Source: Gorsachius magnificus
Lineage: Eukaryota; Chordata; Aves; Pelecaniformes; Ardeidae
Assembly (NCBI GenBank): GCA_034008185.1
Contig: CM067082.1
Span: 10,524,984 to 10,588,983 of the forward strand
Direction: 5' to 3'
Length of the DNA stretch: 64,000 nt
This document shows, piece by piece, positions 36,666 to 49,033 of this stretch; the first letter of the stretch is position 1, and each line of letters starts with the position of its first letter. Made by a program: the position numbers and the translations under genes. The notes under the pieces are model-generated. The model was given only the letters and a program-made list of their open reading frames with translations, did no database searches and was not told the DNA's origin.

Positions 36666-39311
36666 GATAGGGAGGGATTTAGACACACTCTTAAAACCTC
36701 TGTGCTGGTACAGGGGTTACAAAACGGCCTCTGGAGTCTGGGCTGACTGGACCAGGAACCCAAAATTGCACCCAGTCTCTACCAAATGTGCTATGGAGAC
36801 CTACAAGGGGAAGAAAAAGTCTGAAGAAAACATCAGGAACATCTGGAGACACTTCAAAAGGCCAAAACTGCAAGCTAGGTTTGACCTTAACCAAAAGACA
36901 TGGCAATTACATCTCCCTGGGATGCAGCAGCACAGCCAGGAGTTGGTGGCACCTGGGGCTTCACTGCTTCCATGCGGACCCTCTGCTTACAGGCTCGAGG
37001 CAAGCAGATGCTGGGGACACCGGCCCTGGACTCACAAAATCCATTTGTTCTTTTGACTCATACTTTGGACGTGACCTTGGGCTACGTTCCTGCTGCAACA
37101 CAGTGACTCCAGTATCTGTCCCAGCCTCCCACGTGACAGGAGGACCAGAAGATGCTCTCAGATGTGGGGGGCCACAAAGGTCCCTTCTTTAGAAGGAAAA
37201 GCACCTCCATCCTATATCCTGGTTGCTGTCGCCATAAAGACATTCCAGGGAACAAAAAGGGCTTCTGTAAAAGTAGCTTTGCCACAAAGGAGAATTCAGA
37301 AGGAACCACGAGGGAAAAAGGCATCTCCCTCACAGGAAACCGAACTGTCTTTGCATTGTCTTCTTCAGTGAGATCAACGTTGCCTAGGTAGAATGACGTC
37401 TCCTCTGACATCTTAATCCCCGCCGCCTACCCTGCTGGCAGGGGGATCATATGCATCTTTGGCAACAGACAACTGGCATTTTCAAAACATGTAAAATTCT
37501 TCCCTTCTGCTGCAGTGCATCTGGACACAGAAGGTACTGGCAGCCTCGCTCAGCATTATCGTTTCATTAGGAACTCTTGAAGGAGCATATTTGTCTTATT
37601 CCTTCAGCTTTTTGTTATTTCTCTCTGGTAGCAAGAACCAGAGGTACTTTCCAAAGAAAATAGAGGCACAGCCTCTGCCTTGCAGAGCCATCAATCCCTT
37701 TAAGCTCCTTTGCAGTGTTGTGAAATAAGAGAATCGGAAATCTAAGCCCACCCTTGTGAAAATGTAAAGGTACTTTTAATATTTCTCTTTTGTGTGCATG
37801 TTTGTGAGTGTGTTTAACCTTCGTCTCTTTAATAAGGAGGTTTATATTTTCCATTGTAAATGGGTAGACCGGGAAAAGAAGTATTCTCCTAGATTTCCCT
37901 GCCTTAATCCAGTTCCTGCTCCAAGGTGGAGCATCACTGCACTGCTAAACACCTAACATGCTCTTCCTCCTCGGAGACCCTGGATCAAGCAATTCCTACA
38001 GATGCATGAGAGAAGCCTGGAACAGCACAGGTTCAGAGGGCTTGCAGGGATTTCAGGAGCGCAGTCGGGCTCTCATCTGATCGAAACCGGCAGAGCTCCG
38101 CTGCCTTCCTCAGGGCTCTGCCAACTTGTACCAGGTGGGGATCTGGCCCTCAGCATTTATTAATTATCGTACGCACTCAGAGATGAAAAATACGTTTACC
38201 ATGAAGCAGAAAGAAACCCGTTGGCCGTGTCAGCTGCCGAAAGGGAAGGTGTTGGCTCGGCTCGGCTCAGAGGGGCATCACCCCAGCGGCACTGGGCACG
38301 GACCTGCCAGGAGCAGGTGAGCTCTCACTGATGCTAACTGGAGGTGACAGAGAAAGACCAGACAGCTCTTTGGAGTCCCTTCCTGCCCTGTTTTTCTAGG
38401 ATGTCTGTTATTTAACAAGGGATCAAGTCTTTCCTGTTGGTACCAAATATACCGGCCAAGGCCAGGCAATGTCTCGCAGGAGCAGAGGGCTCAGTGGGCT
38501 GGGCAGCTCGGTTCGGGAAGGATTTTGAGGACAAGGTTGGGCTTCTGGGGACTGGAGCTATGGAGGGGGTGACCCGGAACTCCCAGTGGAGTAGAGCTAT
38601 ATATGGGGAAGGTGGTGGACAAATTCAGAGCAGCCAAATTTCCCCAGGCATTTCTCTGCCTGGTTTGGGAGGTTTTGCATGGATTAGGGAAGGATTTGTC
38701 AGGCTGCGGTGCCAAACCAGTGTTTATCCACAGAAGCCTTTTTATTTTTTAATTGTGTAAGAGATCTCTAGCTGGCATCTCTCTCTCCAAACCTGGCCTG
38801 TTGGGGGAAACAGAAGATTTATTCCCAGCCTTTATTTTACAGCTGGCGGGGGCAAAGGGGAGATCTGAAGGGGGTTTTGTCTGACTTTACCCCCTCCTCT
38901 TCATCTGCTCCAGCTCATCCTCCTGGCTGGCAGACACGGAGGCTTCCCTGCCAGGGCTGGGGAGGGAGGGGGAAGCCAACAACGGCTCCCGTGGTGTGAG
39001 AGCATCAGTAATAACACAAGGCCCCCTCAGATGCACACGTGCCTTTCTGTTGACTGCTGTGGGAGTTGCCTGCATATTTTAGGAGACAATTAGGCCTCTG
39101 CAGTGTACGCTGCCTATTCACTCTTCATCTCCAACCCCGGGGAGCAGGGGGAATGATTTATTAGGGAGACAGACTTAACATCTTCTGGCTTTGGTCAGCT
39201 CTGATGTGAAAATAGCCTCATTGAAGTCAATTAGTATCAAACCCTAATTAAAAACAAAATCTTTCGTTGTTTTGCTCATAGACAGCTACTGCCCTGGAAG
39301 CACAGCCTTGC

Positions 39312-39371
39312 AGGGGGAGGATGAGGAAAGAGGGAGAGGAGGAGAAGGGGAGCGAAGGGGAGAGGGCAGGG
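39312..39371 (+). repeat. GA-rich purine tract
   Basis: About 60 bp of G and A with only three pyrimidine interruptions. A low-complexity tract, possibly able to form a triplex. Confidence 0.7.
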
Positions 39372-40617
39372 ACACAGCACAGAGCACCCCGAGGTGGCAC
39401 ATCACCCCCAGCTCCCACTCCCACTTAATGGCAGGGGTGGGCTCAGCCTCTCGCAAGGGATCACACAGCAAGGGGAGTCTCCATGCTGCCCTGCTGGGGC
39501 TGTGCAATGACCCGAAAGGCTTGAGAGAGATGGTTTGGGTCAGCCAGTGCGTATCCAGACAGTGCAGGAGAGACTAGCGTCGCTCCCCGTGACAAATCCT
39601 TGCTAATCCTCCAAAAGCAGAAACAAAAACTAAACAAGCGATGTGGCCCGAGCTCACACACAGGCTTGGGTGGCATTGTTTGACTTTTGGCTCCTGCCCA
39701 AGTGGGGCTGGCTGATCCCCCAGCACTCCCGCAAGGGTTACCCCAGCAGAAAGCCCGTCTTCCCATGGGTGCCAGGATGAGCTGCACACCCATTTGTGCT
39801 GGTTTTGCCTGCCAGACCTTACACTCTCGCTGCTGCCCTGAAGCACAGCACAGAGCCCTACATTAGCTCTCTCATATAAAGCTAGATCCGCCCTTGTGCC
39901 TGGGTCAGCTTCATTTAGTGACACTGATTGAAACGACTGCAGTGAGGGTGTTTTGTGACTTTGCACTTAAAATGTGCCCTTTTTTGGGTGTCCCACCCTG
40001 AGCTGCAGTATGGGAGACTGCATGTGAGGGATGAGGAAGCCCCTCTGAGCCTGGGTTACGGTGGCCAGTCCCCATTAGCTCTGTGGTGGGGATGGTCCCC
40101 TTGCCCACCAACTGCCTGCAGGTGATGAGCCCCTGGCAGGGCTCCTCACTACACACAGTGTTGCGGGAGACACGGAGACTGCACCTATATTAGTAAATTA
40201 AACATACCTAGCACTCTTCTCTGGCAATGAGGCCAACCAGTTTGGAACAGCCTGCACCCATATTCCTAAGCTTTTTTTCTCTCCAAAACGGTGTAATCTC
40301 TTCCAGGTTGCCTACTGGGAGAGGTGGTTGACTCATGGAAATTCCTGAGCTGTGCTGGGGACCTTTCTAACAATATAACAATGCAGACAAGTTCCAGCGC
40401 TTAGGAAAATCCCCCAGCACTATTTAATTTATCAGCCAAGATGTAGATTAGACATCTTCAGTATATTTGGGTGACTGCAAGAATTGCGATTGAAGGAGCT
40501 GCTCCAAAACGCTAACGGTGTAGCAGAATTTTGTAGGGCTGCTCTTCTGGGGAAGGCAATCACTGCTTGAGCCAAAGCCATTACTAATCTGAGCATGAGT
40601 CTATTCAGCATGTTTGC

Positions 40618-40890
40618 ATCCGCCGCATCTGCTGCAGCCAGCAGCAGTGGGGTTCTCGGTGCACGTCCGCCCATCTGCTGAGCATCGCCCTGCACCGCGC
40701 GCCGCCGCTGTGCCCGCACCTCCCCGCCCCAGCCCGGCTTCCTACGCGCGAGGAAGGAGCCAGCGCCGGGGGCTGCAGGTGTTTCCAGCACAGCCCCGCT
40801 GGGATGCTGCCAGCAGCGCCTCGGACACTCGCCAGCATCAGCAGCGAGGGGATGTGCCGAACGGGACGGGCCGGCCACGCCGTCTCCTTC
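40618..40890. promoter_or_regulatory. CpG-dense patch, candidate small CpG island
   Basis: I count about 30 CpG dinucleotides in roughly 270 bp, with a core of clustered CGs (gcaccgcgcgccgccgctg) near 40,690 and cctacgcgcgagg near 40,742. The flanks are AT-rich. This is the densest CpG cluster in the window outside repeats. It is shorter than most promoter islands. No TATA box, initiator or downstream exon is recognised. Frames on both strands (about 115-156 codons) are open mainly because GC-rich DNA lacks stops. It could be the promoter of an unseen transcript, an enhancer-like island, or just unmethylated DNA. Confidence 0.4.
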
Positions 40891-43573
40891 CACATCACCC
40901 ATTTGCTCTGCCTCACATCAGATCCGTGTACAGGCTGAACAGAAACCCAAAGCAAAGCTGACCCACAAATGTTATGCATTGTTCCTTATACTGGAAATTA
41001 GATTATTCCAAACGCTAGGAAAATTTGAATCCGGAATCTGCTCCTTGGGCTTACTTAGACCTTTTTAAAAATTTAATATATTTCAGTTAAGTCTCCATAT
41101 GCCTCATCGTAGCTTAATTAATCAGATGACACGCTGCAGCCAATTAAACCGGCAAGGTTACAGTAAGCAGTAATGTACAGTGTGTGGCAGGGTCTGCAGT
41201 AACGTATACCGTGGTAGGAGAAACTCATTGACAAGTCTGTCCTAAAGCAGGCAATCCCACTGGGTTCTGGTAAGACTTCCTTATAAAGCAGAGGCTTCTT
41301 TATTTGAGGTTTCAGTAAAACTTGGGTTCCTGTTCCTAAAGGGAACTGATGTATGTCATCATCTGCTCAATTTATTCTGAGATGTTTTTCACCTCAGGTC
41401 TGCTGTATCCCTCTGAATCATTTCCCCAGAATTATGTGCAGATATTTAAAATGTAATCTGGCTGTATTTAAAAAAAAAAAAAAATGAGCTAATTGCCAGT
41501 TTTGGCTTCCTTTAGCATAGGCTACCGAAAAGATTTTGAAGATTAACTGTTTTATTAGGTAGCAAGGATTAGATCTTCAGCTGTATTAACCAGGGCAGTC
41601 TCATTGCAAATTCCCAGATATGATCCTTATCTCACTAATGCATACATCCTCAGCCTTAATGTGCACTCACTTTTTCTGCATCCTGGGAGAAATCCAGTAG
41701 GAGGAACAACATGTTGTGGATCCTACTGTGGAGCAGATACTGTCACAGCACCTGCCCGAGAGCCCACTGAAGGTAGCGAAAAGCTGCGCTCTGATTTTAG
41801 GATCAGGCCTAAGCCTGGCACAGGAAAGCACTGCTTAAACAAGTAATTAACTTTTACCATGTGCCTCATTTTCAGCGACTTCAGTGAGACTCAGAAATGA
41901 GATTTTCCAGAGACGGATTTGAGGACATGGTAAGCGTGTTGGCGATTCAGAGCCTGGCTGCAGTTGTTTCTTTTGCAGAATCTGGAACGGGGTTGTACTG
42001 AGTGATGCTGCTAAATACCCGCTGCCTTCCCGGGGCAGATGCTCTCGCTGCGACTCGGTCCGTCACAGGCGAGAGCCTTAGCTTTCAGACGCCGCAGTAA
42101 ACCTGCCACAGCCCCTGCGGAAAAGGCCTTCACAACTTAATAGGAAATTCCAGACTTGCTAGTGCTTATTTTGGGGCTTTTTAATCATTTTAACAGGAAA
42201 TTACATATAAAATGCCATAGAATAGATAGGAAACCTGCTGAATTTCAGGGGGTAGTTCTGAGTTTTTTCTATGGTCCCCTATCCTTGAAGATCCTCATGG
42301 TTTCACCAATATTAAATTCTGCAGGACTTTTCCACAGAGGAAATCTGTCATTTATTTTCTTTACAGTCCTGACTGAGCAAATATAGACAAAATAAAGTTT
42401 ACTGTGGCACAAGGGAGGCTTGAATTTGAAGTCGCTTTTCAATTGCTTGACATTACAAATACCTGGAGCTGTGACTGATATCCCATGCCCACAGCTGACT
42501 ATGTTGCTTGAAAAATCCTGTTATTCGAGTGAAAGAGAAGGGGAAAAATTGGTACTCAAAGTTTTTCACTTTTGCCAGGTTTTTTTTTCACTTCTTCCTT
42601 TATCTGCCTTGATTTTAAAAGGCTGACTCACAAAAAGTGTGCTTTTCCTAGTCAAGAGAGAACTGTATCCTCAGAATTATCACATCTGTTCCACACTGAA
42701 TCTTGATCCATGCATGTGTTTCCTCCAAGCCCCAGACTGTTTCAGAGCCAGGGATATGATTCAGGTGCTTCTTCCTAATGAAGATTAATTACAAATGGCT
42801 TTCCTTGCGGTTTAAGAGACCTAAAAGGCTGCAGAGAAACCATCAGAGGCAGATTTTTAAATGAGCAAAGACCCACTGGTGCACGTACATCTTTATCGAC
42901 CCAGTTCATATATGCAAGAACAGGATGACTGAGTATTTGTAGACATCTTGGTCTAATTGGGAGACTAATTATCCAGGTACATATTTATGAAAAGGATGGA
43001 GAAAGATGGCTGAAAAGGGGGTAAAAGGGTGGATTACCCATTCCATCATATGCAGTCTGTGCTCCTGCATCCCAAATAGCCTACGCTGTTGCCTTCCCAG
43101 AGCTGGGCTCCATCCACTCCTGCCGCCCAGGCACACTCGCATGCACACTCAGGCGTTACTTTACATCGCTCCCTTACACAAGTCCAAACACCTACATGCT
43201 ATCTGGATGCATCCAGCTTTGAAATTCGAGCCCTGCTATCAAAGCTGACGGATAATGATAATTAATGTAAAAATCAGACTCAAGAGGAGATTTTATGCCT
43301 TGAGTTATCACAGCAGTGCAGGGGACCATCCACAGTTTTGGAGTGGCTGCTGCAAAATGCACGTTTTGATTCAGTGCTCTGGGAGTCTCAAGTCTGCAGC
43401 TAATATTTCTTTTCCAATTATTGCTGTGAGTGGATAAAATATATTTTAATATCTTTGTGCTAAGAGTCCTATCTAGAAAGAGAGAGGTATTTCCACTGCA
43501 CTGCAAGACCGTTACATCTATTTGCACAATTCACTTAACTCTGGTCCATGATATCGCCAGAAGCCCTTGATGG

Positions 43574-43591
43574 AATTATGGTTCCATAATT
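43574..43591. other. perfect 8+2+8 AT-rich palindrome
   Basis: Arms aattatgg and ccataatt are separated by two bases, inside an AT-rich stretch that continues with ataaattacaggccttaat. The TAATTA-like half-sites could bind homeodomain proteins, but that is only compositional inference. Confidence 0.35.
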
Positions 43592-43624
43592 ATAGCTTTA
43601 TAAATTACAGGCCTTAATAGCTTT

Positions 43625-43760
43625 AGGGCTGGATTCTCACTTGCAATAAATCATCAAGGCTTCATTGATTTTATTGAAGTATATGGAGGTATGTCAACTT
43701 ACACCAGATGAAAACCGAGGTGAGATCTTCACCCTTTGAAGTCATTGGGACTTCTACCAT
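43625..43760. repeat. relic of old palindromic amniote repeat
   Basis: Starts agggctggattctcac and contains gattttattgaagt, tcaacttacaccagatg and, near the right end, tttgaagtcattggga. These are degraded versions of the gatctcac / acaccagtgtaa / cattgaagtcaatggg signature of an old repeat I recognise from reptiles and birds. Confidence 0.4.
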
Positions 43761-45181
43761 CAACTTAGAGGTAGCCAGAAATTAACCCTTGGTCCTCATT
43801 TTTCATAGCCACTTTGCTACCATGAACTGCATCGATATAATAAATTGTTGAAGATAATGATACCACCAACCAAGATGATGTTGCTAATTAAGATATATCA
43901 TTACCACTCATGCGCTAAAAGGTTGGGCACTAAAAGGGTTTGATTCCCTACCACTCAGCACCTTAGAGTCCCTTTGTATAGACCAAAGGCAGCAACACAC
44001 CCTCAACTCCTGTGATACCCTAATACCTTTTTATGGATGTTCTGAAATGTGCAGACGTAAATATAAAGTTTCAGAGTATGTCACCGTGCACTCTCAGATA
44101 ATTTATTGTTCATACATGAGCCTCCGTGGGAGGAACAGATAAATAACTGGAAGACATCCAGCATTTCAGATGGCCAGCAAATGGATGGATGACTTCACTC
44201 AGACTCCTCTGGCAACCCGCACAGCCTTCTGCCAGCAAGCCAGAGAGTGGAAGAGGAGGTTAAAATAGTGAGCATGGGGGAAAGTATTGCACTGGGTGAA
44301 ATAAATATAATATTCATATGTAAGCAGTGAAAGTCACTCACTGCCAAGGGTCAGATTTGACTTCGTATTGATCACTCGGGATGGATGCAACTATCATTCA
44401 CTTAAAGAATAAGTAGAATACGTTGTCAAGTCTTTCCCATTAAAATAACATATATAGCACTTCTATAGCATCAGTGTATTTTAATGACCATACTTTTGTG
44501 AGATTAAATTTGGCTATCTGCATTTTCAGTTATGGAAACAGAGCTACTGAAAGATTCAGTCCAAAATAGCCATTGATTTTTTTGGCAACTAAAATGTGCA
44601 CGCCTGTGCCTTGCCTAAAGTCAGTTTTGGCAGGCACATCAGAGATCAGCAGTTCCTAAGCCCAAGCAGTGAACTCTCGATTACAGCTTATTCCCTCTGA
44701 ATGTAATTCCTTTAAAAATCAAAACAGGTCTTCCAGAGGAGGATTATTAGGGGTCTGCTAAGGATAGCAAAGCACAGGCCCAAGTTTACCAACAGATGAG
44801 GCGGCTGTGGTGTAGGCGAAGGCAGGCATAAAATGTTTATCCCTTTAAGCCACAGTGACTGATGAAGGGTAAGCTTGAGAGAGTGCTCTCCTGAGACCAC
44901 TCCTGCGCTGCACTTCACTTTTCCTTTCCTCTGTGCTTATGGTCACAACTGTATTATTTGTCCCTCAGCTAAGATAAACATAACTTTCCCACATTTTAAT
45001 CCGTTACGACAAATTTACTGGTTTCACTCAGAAAAAAAACTATCTGTGGCTTCTTGATAGCTTCACCACAGAAAGATAAGGGCAGGCTGGTGAAAACGTT
45101 GAGCTTCTCATAACAAGGGAATTAATGGCCATGAGACAGGCAGGCGATGAGGGACCTCCTGCAGAGCAGGCTGTGCTCTCC

Positions 45182-45463
45182 TCATAGAATCATTTAGGTT
45201 GGAAAAGACATTTAAGATCATCAAGTCCAACCGTTAACCTAACACTGCCAGTCCACCACTAAACCACGTCCCTAAGCACCTCTTCTGCCTGGCTTTTAAA
45301 TACCTCCAGGAATCGGGACTCAACCACCTTCCTGGGCAGCCCATTCCAGTGCCTGACAACCCTTTCAGTGAAGAAATTTTTCCTAATGTCCAATCTACAC
45401 CTCCCCTGGCACAGCCTGAGGCCATTTCCTCTTGTCCTATCGCCCATTACCTGGGACAAGACA
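45182..45463 (-). mobile_element. CR1 LINE, 3' fragment
   Basis: On the minus strand it encodes about the last 65 residues of ORF2, including [30 protein letters not shown] and the terminal EVLRDVV, then the gatcttaaatgtc-type 3' UTR and a terminal catagaat motif. Similarity stops near 45,463, which is the 5' truncation point. The retained frame is open. Confidence 0.92.
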
Positions 45464-48400
45464 CCTCGAGGAGCCTGGGGCAGCCAGAGAACCATTTTGG
45501 CTCTGATGCATCAAAGGTGGCATTTGGGAGGAAGGCCATTGCTTCACCTTGCGTCAGGACCATGACAAACAAAAAGCCATATCCAAGGAGCAGGTAACTG
45601 AGAAGTTAAAAGCACTTGGCCCAGACACTTACAAATGGACGTCTCCACTTAGAGGATGACATGTTGATGCCACAAGCTACCTCGCAAGGGTAGAGCAGCT
45701 CCATCGCAGTGGGTAGCTGTAGTCCTTTCAGGTCCACTGCAGCATGAAATGCGACGGCAGGAAGGAGTCCACTCCAGCAAGCACTCCCGAACCCACATGT
45801 TTTCATGTGAACTAAGCCCTAAAAATAACATGACAGTGATATCAAAAGTGAATTGATAAAGTCAATCTAGGGGCTTTTTTTTCCACTGTTGCTTGAAGGA
45901 TGCTGTGAGCACAGTTTCATCTTGGTCTTTCAGTACTAACACGTGCCTCTGCTCATTGTACTGTTGGAGAAGGGGGAAGTTTTCACATAGGGAACACGGT
46001 TAAGCCAAGCTACCTGCAAGGCAGCAATGAATGTGCCCCAGGGACTGCTTTTTCTGGGTACAGTGCATTAATAGAGCGTTAACCAGGAGAACGTTAATTA
46101 CACAATGTCGCTGCTGCTCACCCAAGAGGAATTCAGCCTGGCAAAATACGATCATAAAAAGGAAGGCATTTGGAACAAATCGATGTGTGTGTGACATACA
46201 TAAATGCCATTTGCATCCTGCCTATGAAGTCTCCGCAAGCCTCGTGGCTTGCAGCTGGCTGCCAAGGTCTCTGCAGCACCATCAAGCACACCCTCAGATG
46301 ATGGTCCAGTGACTCTGATCTCCACTTAATGAGCACTGACAGGGAGATTAGAACTAAACCCAAAATACCCTCTGGTAACATTTCTAGATATAAACCCTCC
46401 TTTTCTGGTGAAGCTATACACTGGAGCTGTGTTTTCTCTTAATAATTGTGTTTTAAGACAGACTTCAACATTTCACTGACCATGGGCCAAGACATCTGGG
46501 TCTCAGGGATTAGCAATGTGCTGTGAGGACACGACTCCCTGAGTATCTGCCCAGTTTCATCCCCAGAGCCTCCACGAATCCACGCTGTCCCCAGGGCCCA
46601 CAAGCCAGCCAGGGACAAGCCAGCACAGTGTACCCCAGGCACTCAGGACACATCCACCCCTCAGGGAAGGAGACCAGGAGGTTCAGTCTGCCACATCTGG
46701 GTCTCCTGGAGATGCCACAGTGTAAGGAGAGAGCCAAGATAGTCCTGAGGGTCCAAACCACCTCCTCTCCCTCATGGAGGAGTACATTTGGTTTCCACAC
46801 AGACCACTTGTTTAATGGAACACTGATGGCATCCATCTCCAGGGCACTTGGAACAAAAGCATACCTATCGCCACCACCGTGACCAGATGGCCGAATCGCT
46901 GTTCAGAAGAGCAAAGTGACCTGTATTTTCAACCCTATACAAGAGAGGCAATGAGTTACATTCAACAGCTGGTTATGCTACCAAAATGCTATGTTGTTAA
47001 TGTATGCACGCACACAGTGTGCAGCCTGGTGTGAGCATTGCAACTTTGGGCTAAAGCCATCATCATTTATAAATTGTGCACAATCATCCGTAATCTTCAC
47101 AGAATACAAAGTTCGCTCTCTGTTGCCTGTTCTGCACAGCCCTTTCATTACAGAAACATCTGTTAGAAGCGCTTTAGCTAAGGGTTCGTCAGAGTTTCCA
47201 TTATAAACCCCTATATTCAAGGGGTTACTGCAACTGAGCCGTAAAAAGTTGCTCCAGGCTCAAACTTGGCATAAAAGGTCTCCAGTGGGAGATTTATTTT
47301 TTTCCTAAAACCAAAATGTTAAAATACATGCAGTTAAACAAAAGAAATTCGCTTTCCCTCAGAGACTGACTCTCCCAAATCTATATGTTAGACATACTTA
47401 CATGTACATGCATTGTGCCTTTAAAAGCCATATATTGATTAATTTATTTATTAAGCTATTTGTTAAAATAAAGTCACTAACTTCATAGCCTTATTGATTC
47501 ATTTAAAATATAACTGGCCAGGTGATTTCAGATAGAAAAGCAGCAACTACTTAGAAAATAAAATAGCATTCCATGTAAAAAGCAGGGAGGGCAGCACTTT
47601 TAGGACATTTTTTTCATCCCCAGCTTTGACTCACTTTCCTCTTATGGAGAATGGGTTTACCCCTGGGCTGGCAGTAGGGTCCAATGACCAAAATGACCTG
47701 AGGGCAAGTGGAGACAATATTTCTTTTAAGAGGCTGTCTGCTCCAGCAGGATGGAGGAGATTAGCAGAAAGATGTTAAGTAGGAGGAAATATGCTTGTTT
47801 AGAGAAGATAAGCAGAGGGGAGGGGTTCACGGGCCCGTACTGATCAAGGCGGTTAAGGTGATCCACGAGCAGTGGTAGACACAAAAATCCTCCATGCAGC
47901 CTGGGGACAATGAAGAAGAGGCAGAAACCATAAAAGACTTTGACTTAGGAAAGTCTGGTTTCCAGGTAAAGGAAGATGAAGCAAAGCTAAAAACCAGGAA
48001 GCTTTGAGTTGAGGAAGGGCTCATTTTTCAGGCTTGAGGATACAAACAGTGGTGATGTTCAGCAAGTCAGCCCATGGTTATAGAACGAGCAAAACTCTTG
48101 TTACACCATTAATTGTGCTGTCCCTGGCAGCTGCAGCAACAGACCTCTGTGCTGATCCTGCAGGAATTTAAGCCCATGGGTAATCCCATTTAAATTAATG
48201 GGATTATGCCTCAGAAGTGTAGAGTTAAGCATATGTGTATGCGTTTGGTGGAGCAGGCCCCGGGTGACAAGCGCGTTTGCAGAGCACCCTGCCTGCGGCG
48301 ATGCTCTTTGTGCTGTCCCAGTGGCTCTCGTCCAGAGTGAGCTACAAGGTCTCTAAGGAAAACCCCCCGAATTGGGGGAAGTCACGCAGTGATTCACTGA

Positions 48401-49033
48401 CTGGCACACTTTCCTCTGAGTCAGTCCTGAACAAAAGTCCCAGCACAGCTTTAAGATGGGAAACTACAGCTCGATGTGCCGTCCCTTGGAGGAGATGGAA
48501 AACAAACATCCTGCCCGTGACTGCCACGTAAGGTCTCAGCAGCTCTTTCGGAGAGTTCGTTTTTTCACCGTGGTGTTCCTGGCCGAGATCCAGCTGCTGT
48601 AATTTCATCTGTCTGGTTCACCCTCCCAGCGTGGGCTCCTGCTCTCTTGCAGCCTCAGTTGGATTTCTGAACACCAATGAGCAGCTGCTGCAGCTCTGAT
48701 GGGTGAGGGACGATGTCTCTGAACACAAAACACATGACCCAAGATCCCTCAGAGAATGAGTGTGATGCAGAGAAGCAACATTGCCTTCTTCAATTGCATT
48801 GAGCAGTGCTTTGGTTTGCATTAAAATCAGATATTTCTCAGCATGCTCAGCTCCAGCAAAGTGGCTCCCAGCATTCACTGATGTTGGAACAACTAAAGAT
48901 TTCACTACATGCAAATGGTTCCCTTTAATCCCCTCAAAAGCTTCAGCTCTAACACTGAGCTCAGGGAAAAGCTGAGAACATGGTACAGCATCTTATGTGA
49001 GTAATGCATGAATCGTGTTCTCCTGCCTATGGA
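45464..49033. other. unique noncoding sequence, no gene seen
   Basis: No gene recognised. AT-rich near 47,420-47,580. A palindromic-repeat relic lies at 48,165-48,262. Short open frames on both strands have no known motifs. Confidence 0.55.
48165..48262. repeat. relic of old palindromic amniote repeat
   Basis: Contains a perfect 10-bp inverted pair, taatcccatt (48,181-48,190) and aatgggatta (48,197-48,206), then gttaagcatatgtgtatgcg and gtggagcaggcccc. It is the best-preserved member of this relic group in the window. Confidence 0.45.

Larger units (their letters stand above)
32409..45181. other. unique noncoding sequence with CpG patch and relics
   Basis: About 12.8 kb without a supportable gene. 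Contains several palindromic-repeat relics, a (CAA)n tract (35,822-35,843), a purine-rich tract (39,312-39,371), the CpG-dense patch at 40,618-40,890, an A14-A15 run near 41,469, and AT-rich stretches at 41,060-41,220 and 43,540-43,620 that look like candidate conserved noncoding DNA. Conservation cannot be judged from one sequence. Confidence 0.55.

Noticed and set aside
40432..40979. Overlapping frames of 115-156 codons on both strands
   Set aside because: Explained by few stop codons in the CpG-rich patch; frames on opposite strands are equally open and none resembles a known protein.
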